Below, in pieces: positions 1 through 6,501 of a DNA stretch of 14,393 nt. The stretch is taken from the NCBI GenBank assembly GCA_937927795.1, contig CALBSF010000080.1:1-14393 (forward strand), in the 5' to 3' direction. Both the position numbers and the translations under genes were made by a program. The stretch is from an uncultured Rickettsiales bacterium. GTDB taxonomy: Bacteria; Pseudomonadota; Alphaproteobacteria; Rickettsiales; UBA1997. The notes below the pieces were generated by a model. It worked only from the letters and a program-made list of their open reading frames with translations, had not been told where the DNA came from and did no database searches. The stretch's first letter is position 1. Every line of letters starts with the position of its first letter.

Positions 1-271
1 CAATGATGAGAAAGAGTCCTATAACCGCATATCGAATCATATTCACAGCACTCTTCATTTTATCCTCTTTTCCACCTGAGAGTATCATGAGTACCGCACC
101 CCATACAATAAATGCTGCAGCAAGAAATCAAGCCACAAGTACTACTAATGAAACTCCAACTCGAATAATCTCCGGGAGTCCATAGACAGTATTTGCTGCG
201 AGCACACTATTTTGAGATGTTGCGAGCAGGAATGCAGGAGATGCGATAAGAAGTGTGAATATTTCAAACAT
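1..271 (-). CDS. small two-TM pilin-like membrane protein (TrbC/VirB2-like type common in CPR bacteria), partial, one UGA read as Gly
   Basis: The gene starts with ATG at 271 and runs off the left edge. About 90 codons are visible if the in-frame TGA at 128..130 (codon 48) is read as an amino acid. Residues 1-26 look like a signal peptide (hydrophobic core, then QNSVLAA). A first membrane segment follows at about 37-64, then the polar loop SGGKEDKMKSA, then a second membrane segment, AVIGLFLII. This short TM-loop-TM layout with a loop of the SGG(N/K)xxK type is what I know of the pilin-like proteins common in Candidate Phyla Radiation genomes. The TGA lies inside the first membrane segment (VVLVA-X-FLAAAF), where glycine fits well. 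The gene lies 17 bp downstream of the KH-domain gene, probably in the same transcript. Under the standard code it would look like a broken gene. The family call is by pattern only. Confidence 0.55.
128..130 (-). other. in-frame TGA, probable UGA-to-Gly codon (pilin-like gene)
   Basis: On the minus strand this TGA is codon 48 of the frame that starts at 271. Typical pilin-like membrane sequence lies on both sides in the same frame. It falls at a helix position where small residues are usual. Confidence 0.7.
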
Positions 272-288
272 AAAAAGATTTTCAAGAT

Positions 289-543
289 TTATACACGCTT
301 TTCCAAAATTTTCAAGCTTACTGGTAGACGATTTCGCGAACCATAGGCCCGAGCGAGTACGCGCAGTGCTGCAATAGTCTTTCCCTGTGATCCGATAAGA
401 TAGGCTAAGTCAGCTTTATCTACATGAATCACAAGGAGAATACCTAGAGAATCTTGTGTTCGCACAATATCATGAGTAACTCAAGAACGCAAAAGAGGAG
501 CTATGAGAGAACCCATATACTCCTCCAACGAAGGGAGATCCAT
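289..543 (-). CDS. khpA: KhpA-like KH-domain RNA-binding protein, one UGA read as Gly
   Basis: The frame has 84 sense codons plus TAA, from ATG at 543. TGA at 481..483 is codon 21. Read as glycine it gives PLLRS-G-VTHDIV, followed by a type-II KH fold with the GxxG loop in LIGSQGKTIAALRVLARA (about residues 48-65). Length and layout match KhpA (YlqC), a small RNA-binding protein. The khpA gene very often follows rpsP in bacteria, and here it starts 3 bp after the rpsP stop. That synteny supports both the identity and the claim that the frame is intact rather than a pseudogene. Downstream of the TGA there is no credible alternative start that would keep the first half of the KH domain. KhpA is thought to bind structured RNA or ribosomes. 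The identity is fairly secure; the read-through residue is inferred from the known code of Gracilibacteria and Absconditabacteria. Confidence 0.75.
481..483 (-). other. in-frame TGA, probable UGA-to-Gly codon (khpA)
   Basis: On the minus strand this TGA is codon 21 of the frame that starts at 543. Recognisable KH-protein sequence continues in the same frame for 63 more codons to a TAA stop. Confidence 0.75.
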
Positions 544-546
544 AGA

Positions 547-777
547 CTATGCAGCAAATTTTGCAACGAGTTTAGCAACTGTGTCAGAATACTGAGCACC
601 ATTACTAATATATTTCTTTGCTTTTTCTGCATCAAGAGAAAACCCCTTAGAAATAGGATTGTAAAATCCGAGTACTTCATTGTATCCGTGCTTTGCAGCT
701 TTTGTATGCTCAGTAAGAACTATACGATAGAATGGAAGATGCTTGCGCCCAGCTCGAGAAAGACGAATTTTTAACAT
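547..777 (-). CDS. rpsP: 30S ribosomal protein bS16
   Basis: This 76-residue protein opens with MLKIRLSRAGRKHLPFYRIV, the classic bS16 N-terminus, and continues through the conserved LGFYNP segment at about 36-41. bS16 binds 16S rRNA and helps assemble the 30S subunit. It is shorter than most proteobacterial bS16 proteins and resembles the compact versions found in CPR lineages. The start is ATG at 777 and no clear Shine-Dalgarno sequence precedes it. A TATAAT-like box at 787..792 on the minus strand lies just upstream, so the transcript could have a very short leader. It is the first gene of an rpsP-khpA-pilin run. The gene itself contains no TGA. Confidence 0.93.
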   Translation of the reverse strand: MLKIRLSRAGRKHLPFYRIVLTEHTKAAKHGYNEVLGFYNPISKGFSLDAEKAKKYISNGAQYSDTVAKLVAKFAA

Positions 778-813
778 GTTTTATAAATTATAGATTTATC
801 AAAATGCCCTAAA

Positions 814-911
814 GTTATGACGGCTAGAGCAAGGAGGAAGGGATGCATTTTATCTTTATTCTAGTTATTTTGCAAGGGTTTATTTAGTTTCCTTGCAAGA
901 ATGACATAATC
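814..911. repeat. imperfect inverted repeat, possible degenerate dispersed palindrome
   Basis: The outer arms share TTATG at their ends and GCAAGG at their inner edges (814..834 and 891..911 reversed), with divergent bases between. Inside, an exact 8-bp stem TTGCAAGG / CCTTGCAA pairs 870..877 with 891..898 across a 13-nt loop. The outer ends carry ATGAC, as do the well-known rickettsial palindromic repeats. The arms are weakly matched, so this could be chance. Confidence 0.35.
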
Positions 912-924
912 ATAATTTTGATGG

Positions 925-953
925 TTGCAAAAATTGGGCCCAAGATACATAAT
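925..953 (+). promoter_or_regulatory. candidate sigma70-type promoter for fluC-rluC
   Basis: TTGCAA (925..930) and CATAAT (948..953) are separated by exactly 17 bp. Each box differs from consensus at one or two positions. The predicted start would give a leader of about 30 nt before the fluC ATG at 992. The spacer contains the palindrome GGGCCC. No other promoter candidate of this quality is visible in the gap. Confidence 0.4.
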
Positions 954-991
954 TGCCTGTGTTTAAAGTGGTTTTTTTGTAAAATTCAAAA

Positions 992-1381
992 ATGATAAAT
1001 ATATTTCTTATTGCTGGCGGCGGTGCATTTGGTGCGGTTTTAAGGCATTTTTCTTTTTTGATGATTGGTAATTTAGCTTTTATTCGTGGGCAGATTTTTC
1101 CTTATTCAACCTTGCTTGTCAATGTTTTAGGCTCTTTTTTGGCGGGAGTTTTTTATTATTTTATGATAAAAAACTTTAATGATTTTGACCCGAGGTTAAA
1201 AAGTTTATTATTGACTGGATTTTTAGGTGGATATACCACATTTTCTGCTTTTTCTTTAGATTTTTTTCGTCTTTTTGAAGCGGGTCAAATTCAGCTCGCT
1301 TTATTATATGTTCTAACTTCGGTGATTTTGGCGATATTGGCGATATTTTTTGGATTTTATTTGATGAAGTTATGTCTGTAA
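992..1381 (+). CDS. fluC: fluoride ion channel FluC/CrcB
   Basis: The 129-residue protein carries the family's signatures in order: GGGAFGAVLRH at 9-19, LLVNVLGSFLAG at 41-52 with the pore Asn44, and GFLGGYTTFSAFS at 76-88, which holds the phenylalanine box and the central Na+ site. Four membrane segments are evident, and the length is typical. FluC forms dual-topology dimers in the inner membrane and exports fluoride. No fluoride riboswitch is visible upstream. The coding end overlaps the next gene by 10 bp (ATGTCTGTAA), which implies translational coupling with rluC. Confidence 0.93.
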   Translation: MINIFLIAGGGAFGAVLRHFSFLMIGNLAFIRGQIFPYSTLLVNVLGSFLAGVFYYFMIKNFNDFDPRLKSLLLTGFLGGYTTFSAFSLDFFRLFEAGQIQLALLYVLTSVILAILAIFFGFYLMKLCL

Positions 1382-2271
1382 TTATTGTTGAGAAAGATTT
1401 GGTCGATATTCGTTTGGATAAATTTTTATGTCAAAAATTTGATATTTCTTTTGGTTTATCGCAGAAAATAATTCGTGAAAAAAAAGTAAAAGTTAATTCA
1501 AAAAAGGTTGATGCGGCTTATAAAATCAAGGCATCTGATCGAATTGAAATTTTTACTGATTTAAAAAATCGTATTATTTTACAAAAAGTAAAGCCGCAAA
1601 TTTCGGATAAAAAATTAGAAGATTTTTTAAAAAATATAATTTTTGAAGATGAAAATTTAGTTGCTATCAATAAGCCATCTGGTCTTGCAGTTCAAGGGGG
1701 AAGTGGCATTGAAATTTCGGTTGATGATTTTATTTCTAAGAAAAAATGGCAGTTAGTTCATCGCTTAGATAAAGATACTAGCGGAATTTTATTGATTGCA
1801 AAAAATCAAAAAACAGCAGATTTTTTAACCGAGCAATTTCGCAGCAAAACCATTCAAAAGACTTATCTGGCGCTGGTTTCTGGCACTTTAAAAAAAGATT
1901 CTGGCACAATAAATATTCCTTTAAAAAAGAAATTTGTGCAAAAAAATGAAAAAGTATATCCCGATTTCGTTGAGGGAAAAGAGGCGATTACTCACTATGA
2001 GTTGTTAAAAAATTTTTCAAATTATGCTTTACTTAAATTAAATCCAATCACGGGCAGAACCCATCAGTTAAGGGTTCATTTGAAGGAAATTGGTCATGCA
2101 ATTATTAATGATGTGAAATATGGGGGAGGCGTTGTTTTGCGTAAAGATTTGTGTAAAAGATTATGTTTGCACGCTTATAAAATAGAGATCGCGGATTATT
2201 TTGGGAAAAAATTGGAGATAAAAACTGATAGACCGGAGTTTGTTTTAGGTTTTAATGCCCTTTTAACTTGA
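1372..2271 (+). CDS. rluC: RluC/RluD-family 23S rRNA pseudouridine synthase
   Basis: This 299-residue enzyme has an N-terminal S4 RNA-binding domain (about 11-60, VDIRLDKFL...) and a RluA-type catalytic domain. The catalytic motif HRLDKDTSGILL lies at 130-141, with Asp133 the expected nucleophile. The second signature GRTHQLRVHL is at 228-237 and LCLHAYKI follows near 264. It should isomerise specific uridines in 23S rRNA; the exact target (RluC versus RluD type) cannot be fixed from sequence alone. The start ATG lies inside the end of fluC. It ends with TGA immediately followed by an in-frame TAA. The next gene converges on it, with 3 bp between the stop codons and no terminator visible between them. 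Confidence 0.92.
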   Translation: MSVIIVEKDLVDIRLDKFLCQKFDISFGLSQKIIREKKVKVNSKKVDAAYKIKASDRIEIFTDLKNRIILQKVKPQISDKKLEDFLKNIIFEDENLVAINKPSGLAVQGGSGIEISVDDFISKKKWQLVHRLDKDTSGILLIAKNQKTADFLTEQFRSKTIQKTYLALVSGTLKKDSGTINIPLKKKFVQKNEKVYPDFVEGKEAITHYELLKNFSNYALLKLNPITGRTHQLRVHLKEIGHAIINDVKYGGGVVLRKDLCKRLCLHAYKIEIADYFGKKLEIKTDRPEFVLGFNALLT

Positions 2272-2274
2272 TAA

Positions 2275-2700
2275 TTATTGCCAACCGAGCACGGAATATC
2301 CTTTGTTGCCAAGGCATTGATTAACATAATTTTGCTTGATGTGATCTGGTTTAATTTTTCCTTCTGCTGCTGATGATGCTCCGCCGAGAATCGCTCCGGC
2401 GCCAAGTCCGATTAGAGTTCCAACTCCAGCGGATTTTAAATTTTGACCAAAAATTGCTCCTGTTGCAGCTCCAATAACTGCGCCAGCTAAGGCTTCGCGA
2501 GCCGCTGCTTTTCTAATTTTTTCAGCTTTATATTGCTTTAAATATTCTTCCGACTCTTCCAGGCATTGCTCAACATCTTGATTAGCAGCCTCTTGCCCCA
2601 TTTCTTGATATTTTTGATCAGGATTTAAAATGGGGCGATAGGCGCAGCAGTTAGTAATTAATAATGTTGTTAATGTTATTAATTTGAGCAGGAATCTCAT
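2275..2700 (-). CDS. glycine-zipper lipoprotein (17-kDa surface antigen-like)
   Basis: The 141-residue protein starts with a signal sequence ending in the lipobox LITNC (lipidated Cys18). A charged, helix-forming stretch follows at about 30-70. A glycine-zipper segment at 73-107 repeats small residues every fourth position (GAVIGAATGAIFG, then GTLIGLGAGAILGG). The C-terminus YVNQCLGNKGYSVLGW is a tail I associate with outer-membrane glycine-zipper proteins of Legionella and Rickettsiales. It is probably anchored in the outer membrane, with a structural role in the envelope. It lies 10 bp downstream of dps and is probably co-transcribed with it. The specific function is unknown. Confidence 0.8.
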   Translation of the reverse strand: MRFLLKLITLTTLLITNCCAYRPILNPDQKYQEMGQEAANQDVEQCLEESEEYLKQYKAEKIRKAAAREALAGAVIGAATGAIFGQNLKSAGVGTLIGLGAGAILGGASSAAEGKIKPDHIKQNYVNQCLGNKGYSVLGWQ

Positions 2701-2710
2701 TTAATAAATT

Positions 2711-3148
2711 TTATTTACTAGATTCAATCATCCACAAAGCTTTTTCGTGAATTTGTATTCTGCCAATAAACATGTCGGCAGTTGCTTCGTCGCCATTTTT
2801 TTGAGATATTACAATTCCTTCTTTTAGCATTTTAATCAAGGCCTGATGATCTAAAGCTAAATCTTGCAACATTTCATTTGCTGATAAATTTTCATTGCCT
2901 TTTTTTGCTTTATTTAATTTTGTAAAATGCTCAAAATTGGCTTCCACCTTAACTCCAAGCGCTCTAATTCTTTCTGCAAAATCATCTAAAGCGGTAAATA
3001 ATTCTTCATATTGAATTCCAAATAATTCATGCAATGGTTTAAAATTAGTGCCAGAAACATTCCAGTGATAATTTTGAGTTTTAACTACTAACGCATAGCT
3101 AGTTGATAAAACCTCTTCCAATGTTTTTACAACTTCATTTTGATTCAT
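2711..3148 (-). CDS. dps: Dps family DNA-binding/ferritin-like stress protein
   Basis: Dps forms a 12-subunit shell that oxidises and stores iron and protects DNA. With the ATG at 3148 the protein has 145 residues, the usual length. The ferroxidase residues lie in HWNVSGTNFKPLH (His28, His40) and LDDFAERIRALG (Asp55, Glu59), with the 12-residue spacing between the histidines that is normal for Dps. There is no long lysine-rich N-terminal tail, so DNA binding is uncertain. I prefer ATG at 3148 over a TTG at 3160, because GGTAG precedes the ATG at ribosome-binding distance and the TTG has nothing. It lies 16 bp after the eptA-like gene and 10 bp before the glycine-zipper gene. Confidence 0.93.
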   Translation of the reverse strand: MNQNEVVKTLEEVLSTSYALVVKTQNYHWNVSGTNFKPLHELFGIQYEELFTALDDFAERIRALGVKVEANFEHFTKLNKAKKGNENLSANEMLQDLALDHQALIKMLKEGIVISQKNGDEATADMFIGRIQIHEKALWMIESSK

Positions 3149-3164
3149 ATTTTCTACCAATTTA

Positions 3165-4832
3165 TTAGTATTTTAAGCAAATGCTTAAATTTCTATCTAA
3201 GATTCTAGCTTTAACTCCACTACAATCCAGTAAAGAATCGAAAAGGTTATCGTGAGATAATTTGGTGTTAATTTTTAGGTTGGCATTTTTAAATTTATTT
3301 TTGTAAAATTTATTTTTTAAGACACCATCTGACATCCATAAAAACATTGGCACGCGGTGCTCCGCTTGAGTAAAATCATCAGAATTTCCATGATAATATT
3401 TATTATTTTCTCCCAAAAATTGACCGTGATCAGAGATGTAAAATAAAATTGCATTTTTATCTTTTAGAGAATCTATTACTTTTGAAATAAAATAGTCGCT
3501 ATATAAAATTGAATTATCGTAAGAGTTGATCAAATCTTCTTTTTTACAGTCTTTTGGGCTTGATTTTCGACAGGTTGGGGTGAATTTTTTAAAATCATCA
3601 GGATAGCGATCATCGAATAAAAAATGACTTCCTTGGGTGTGTAAAATTACAAAATTATCTTTTGGGTTATCAACTTCTTTTTTTAAGAAATCTAGCAAAT
3701 AGCCATCATATAGCTGATTTGCGCCTATTTTTTTTGAAACCGTATTACTAAAAAAATATTTTTGCGCTTGCAAAGCTAGCAGCAAAAGAGAGTTATCGTC
3801 GCCAAAAGCTTTTTGAGTTGAAAACCAAGCAGTTGTAAAGCCTAGATTGTTAAATAATTTTATAACCGACTCTTCCCTATTTTTTTTAAAGGCAAAATTT
3901 TTTGATGTTTTATGTGAAAGCATGCAAGAAACTGAATAGCTAGTTAGGTTCTTGCAAGGCTCGACATCTTTAAAGCTTAGCAGATTATTTTCTTTTTCTA
4001 AAAGTGGCGAGGTTTTTCTATTATATCCATTGATGGAGAAATTTTTTGATCGCGCCGATTCGCCAATTATAAGAACAATTTTCAAGTTTTTTATTTTTTC
4101 TGGAGCGAATTTTGCATCAGGAATTATGCTAGTAATCGGCGTTAGATTTCTGTTATTTTTAAGTGAAGGAGAGATGTTTTTAAAATATTCAGTTGCTGAA
4201 TCAATCAAGCTAATTGGTGGATAGGCAACCATCATCCCTTTTCTTATTTGATAGTTGAAATTAGATAAAATTATAGAAAATAATAGAATGATTATTGCTG
4301 CGATAATAAGGGTTTTTTTGCCGCCTTCCTTGGTAATTTTAATTTTATAAACTACAGAAAAAGGGATTATTAAAAATATAATTAAATAAAGAACAATGCT
4401 TGATAAGTCTAAGGCGCTGCTTGCATCAGAAAAATTTTCAAGAGCGTTATCAATAATTGTTTGGTCGATTATTATGCCAAGTTTATTATAGACAAAAATA
4501 AATATTGTTAAAAAAAGGAATGTTATAAATGTGGCAGATTTGAAGATAAAATTGTTGAAACTACAGCAAAAGAAAAAAAGAAAAACCAGAAAAAAATGTA
4601 AGGATAATTCCATAAATAATTTGGCTAGATTATTTATGGAAAAATCATTAGAAAGAGAAGTTGTAAATAAATTTATGATTAAAGGTGAATTGTATAATAG
4701 AAAGATTAGTCCTGTTATGAGTAGCGCCGCACTCGTTTTGGAAAGTGTTAAATTTTTATTAATAAAATATTTTATTTTTTGTAAATTTACCACTTGAATG
4801 ATTTTTGATTTTTTGCGGTATTTTGTGATCAC
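3165..4832 (-). CDS. eptA: phosphoethanolamine transferase, EptA/MCR-like (lipid A modification)
   Basis: The 555-residue enzyme has a five-segment membrane domain (about 35-190) followed by a periplasmic sulfatase-fold domain. Metal and catalytic residues line up with the family: Glu258 in IGESARSKNF, the nucleophile Thr297 in NLTSYSVSC, His398 and His403 in LHTQGSHF, Asp468-His469 in YISDHGQFLGEN, and His481 in YYHG. The enzyme would move phosphoethanolamine from phosphatidylethanolamine to lipid A or another envelope sugar. In other bacteria this lowers sensitivity to cationic peptides; the acceptor here is unknown. The longest frame starts at a GTG (4832) that lies inside a strong hairpin. 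A second GTG at 4793 (residue 14) would give a shorter, more typical N-terminus. Neither has a clear ribosome-binding site. Confidence 0.88.
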   Translation of the reverse strand: MITKYRKKSKIIQVVNLQKIKYFINKNLTLSKTSAALLITGLIFLLYNSPLIINLFTTSLSNDFSINNLAKLFMELSLHFFLVFLFFFCCSFNNFIFKSATFITFLFLTIFIFVYNKLGIIIDQTIIDNALENFSDASSALDLSSIVLYLIIFLIIPFSVVYKIKITKEGGKKTLIIAAIIILLFSIILSNFNYQIRKGMMVAYPPISLIDSATEYFKNISPSLKNNRNLTPITSIIPDAKFAPEKIKNLKIVLIIGESARSKNFSINGYNRKTSPLLEKENNLLSFKDVEPCKNLTSYSVSCMLSHKTSKNFAFKKNREESVIKLFNNLGFTTAWFSTQKAFGDDNSLLLLALQAQKYFFSNTVSKKIGANQLYDGYLLDFLKKEVDNPKDNFVILHTQGSHFLFDDRYPDDFKKFTPTCRKSSPKDCKKEDLINSYDNSILYSDYFISKVIDSLKDKNAILFYISDHGQFLGENNKYYHGNSDDFTQAEHRVPMFLWMSDGVLKNKFYKNKFKNANLKINTKLSHDNLFDSLLDCSGVKARILDRNLSICLKY

Positions 4833-4868
4833 TTAAGAGAACTAGATGAATCCAGTCTCTTAAGTGAT
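4828..4868 (-). promoter_or_regulatory. strong hairpin between sucB and eptA (terminator-like or attenuating, no U-tract)
   Basis: A perfect 13-bp inverted repeat, ATCACTTAAGAGA at 4828..4840 and its complement at 4856..4868, encloses a 15-nt loop. It lies just after the sucB stop on the transcribed strand. No run of T follows on either strand, so it is not a classical intrinsic terminator. The longest eptA start codon (GTG 4832) is inside the 3' arm and would be hidden by folding. It may protect the 3' end of the suc transcript or limit expression of eptA. Confidence 0.6.
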
Positions 4869-4886
4869 AAGGAGGGTCACAATTAA

Positions 4887-6071
4887 TTATAAATCTAAAA
4901 CCAATCTTCTTGGATCTTCCAAAAGCTCTTTTACTCTAACTAAAAAAGTAACCGCTTCTTTGCCATCAATAATTCTGTGATCATAAGAAAGCGCTAAATA
5001 CATCATTGGACGAATTTTGATTTCGCCGCCAATAACCATTGGACGCTCTTGAATTTTGTGCATTCCAAGAATTCCTGATTGTGGAGGATTTATGATTGGA
5101 GTTGACATTAAAGAGCCGTAAACTCCACCATTTGAAATGGTGAAAGTTGCTCCAGCTAAATCTGGAAGAGTTAATTTTCCATCTCTTGCTTTTGAGCCTA
5201 ATTCAGAAATTCCTTTTTCTACGCCAGCTAAATTTAATTTATCAGCATCACGAAGAACTGGAACCACAAGACCTTGAGGAGAGCCAACTGCAACTCCGAT
5301 ATCATAGAAATTTTTGTAAATAATGTCAGTTCCGTCAATTTCAGCATTTACTGCTGGAATCTCTTTTAAAGCGGTTATGCAAGCTTTAACAAAGAATGAC
5401 ATGAATCCTAGTTTAACGCCGTGTTTTTTCTCAAAAGCGTCTTTATATTCATTTCTAAGCGCCATAACTGCAGTCATATCAACTTCATTGAAAGTTGTAA
5501 GAATTGCGGCAGTATTTTGAGATTCTTTTAATCTTTCAGCAATTTTTTGACGAAGTTTTGACATTCTAACTCTTTCAACTGGCTTTTCACCTGCTTTTGG
5601 AGCTTGGGTGCTGGCTAAATTGCCACCAGAAGAAATTGCATCTAAAACATCGCCTTTTGTAACGCGGCCATCTTTGCCACTTCCTGCGATATTTGAAGCA
5701 TCAATATTATTTTCTGCTGCTAATTTTTTTGGCGCAGGAGAAAGAGGAAATGAAGTGTTTGATGATGTTGGCGTGGCTTGAATAGGTGCCTGAGAATTGC
5801 TCGGCGCTGCTGGAGCAGCTTTAACTGAGGCGGCTCCTTCTTGCATTAAGGCAATTAAATCACCAACTTTAACATTATCACCTTCTTTAACTTTCAAATC
5901 AAAAATTACGCCATTTGATGGGGCATTTACTTCTAAAGTTACTTTGTCGGTTTCAAGCTCAACAATTAATTCGTCGGCTTTTACAGCGTCGCCAACTTTT
6001 TTGTGAAGTTTTGCAATTGCTGCTTCTGATACTGATTCTCCAAGGGCTGGAACTTTAATTTCGATAGTCAT
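4887..6071 (-). CDS. sucB: 2-oxoglutarate dehydrogenase E2, dihydrolipoyllysine-residue succinyltransferase
   Basis: This E2 core subunit of the 2-oxoglutarate dehydrogenase complex transfers succinyl groups to CoA in the TCA cycle. The 394 residues show the full layout. A lipoyl domain spans 1-77 with the lipoylated Lys43 in ETDKVTLEV, and an Ala/Pro/Ser-rich linker follows. The E3/E1-binding domain (about 108-145) contains KKLAAENNIDASNIAGSGKDG. The catalytic domain contains the C-terminal HRIIDG motif with His365 and Asp369. The sequence is close to the alphaproteobacterial pattern and ends in the typical EDPRRLVLDL. It starts with ATG 3 bp after the 50-residue membrane protein gene, so it is translated as part of the suc operon. 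No E3 (lpd) gene is in the window. Confidence 0.97.
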   Translation of the reverse strand: MTIEIKVPALGESVSEAAIAKLHKKVGDAVKADELIVELETDKVTLEVNAPSNGVIFDLKVKEGDNVKVGDLIALMQEGAASVKAAPAAPSNSQAPIQATPTSSNTSFPLSPAPKKLAAENNIDASNIAGSGKDGRVTKGDVLDAISSGGNLASTQAPKAGEKPVERVRMSKLRQKIAERLKESQNTAAILTTFNEVDMTAVMALRNEYKDAFEKKHGVKLGFMSFFVKACITALKEIPAVNAEIDGTDIIYKNFYDIGVAVGSPQGLVVPVLRDADKLNLAGVEKGISELGSKARDGKLTLPDLAGATFTISNGGVYGSLMSTPIINPPQSGILGMHKIQERPMVIGGEIKIRPMMYLALSYDHRIIDGKEAVTFLVRVKELLEDPRRLVLDL

Positions 6072-6074
6072 ATT

Positions 6075-6227
6075 TTAAGCTTTTTTAAGTTTTGGGTTAT
6101 GAGATTTTTTGTGTTTTTTGTTATCTTTTTCAAGGCTGTATATGGTGCCAAGTACTCCTGCTGCGAAAACTAGAGTTCCCATTGCAACGGTTACAAGGAA
6201 TAATATGTTATCTGGGTTGGTGGTCAT
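6075..6227 (-). CDS. small single-pass membrane protein (50 aa) in the suc operon
   Basis: This frame runs from ATG at 6227 to TAA at 6075. The protein is MTTNPDNILFLVTVAMG... with one hydrophobic segment at about 8-30 (ILFLVTVAMGTLVFAAGVLG) and a very basic tail (KKHKKSHNPKLKKA). Positive charges at the C-terminal end suggest the tail stays in the cytoplasm. Its start overlaps the end of the 80-residue gene by 20 bp and it ends 3 bp before sucB, both signs of a real, translationally coupled gene. I do not know its function. It may pair with the neighbouring two-TM protein. Confidence 0.7.
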   Translation of the reverse strand: MTTNPDNILFLVTVAMGTLVFAAGVLGTIYSLEKDNKKHKKSHNPKLKKA

Positions 6228-6450
6228 AAAAATCAAGTTTTTTTATTTTTAAATCTATTGTTAAAAATAAAATAAAAATTATTACTAACAATATTGTGAC
6301 GGCTAAAAACACAACTAAATTTGACCAAAAAGTTGAAGAGCTGGAATTGTGCCATACCCAATCAATCAATGAGATGAATACCGCTAATGCCACGGTCATA
6401 AATAATTTATATAATCCAATCTCTTCTTTTACTCGGTCTTTGGTTTTCAT
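6208..6450 (-). CDS. small two-TM membrane protein (80 aa) in the suc operon
   Basis: The 80-residue protein has a charged start (MKTKDRVKEEIGLYK), two membrane helices at about 15-33 and 42-65, and a polar tail. Small proteins of this shape (xKEEIxxxKxxxT.., then SLIxWxWxN) occur widely in Proteobacteria and Campylobacterota as uncharacterised genes; that is recollection, not a search. It lies 51 bp after sucA and overlaps the 50-residue gene, so it is in the suc operon. Whether it has anything to do with 2-oxoglutarate dehydrogenase, for instance membrane placement of the complex, is unknown. Confidence 0.75.
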   Translation of the reverse strand: MKTKDRVKEEIGLYKLFMTVALAVFISLIDWVWHNSSSSTFWSNLVVFLAVTILLVIIFILFLTIDLKIKKLDFYDHQPR

Positions 6451-6501
6451 TTTGGTGAAATGATTTTGGTGTTTAATCTAGTGGTGTTTAGAAATTTACA
6501 A

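Larger units (their letters stand above)
778..991. other. intergenic region holding the probable junction of two genomes
   Basis: This stretch separates the rpsP operon (minus strand, UGA=Gly code) from the alphaproteobacterial fluC gene (plus strand). No reading frame of note lies in it. It contains an imperfect palindromic repeat at 814..911 and a candidate promoter for fluC at 925..953. Because the repeat resembles dispersed palindromes of Rickettsiales, the junction itself most likely lies between 778 and about 814. Confidence 0.55.

Noticed and set aside
3..185. 60-residue plus-strand open frame at the left edge
   Set aside because: It is antisense to the pilin-like gene, whose minus-strand translation makes far better biological sense.
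289..543. khpA as a pseudogene broken by a stop codon
   Set aside because: The neighbouring gene also has a single in-frame TGA, there are no other lesions, and the lineage suggested by bS16 is known to read UGA as glycine.
454..774. 106-residue plus-strand open frame
   Set aside because: It lies opposite rpsP and the start of khpA, has no domain-like sequence, and rpsP on the other strand is unmistakable.
860..991. Fluoride riboswitch ahead of fluC
   Set aside because: I could not find the conserved pseudoknot pattern; the short leader predicted from the promoter leaves too little room.
3149..3160. TTG start for Dps giving four more residues
   Set aside because: ATG at 3148 has GGTAG at ribosome-binding distance and gives the normal N-terminus; the TTG has no such site.
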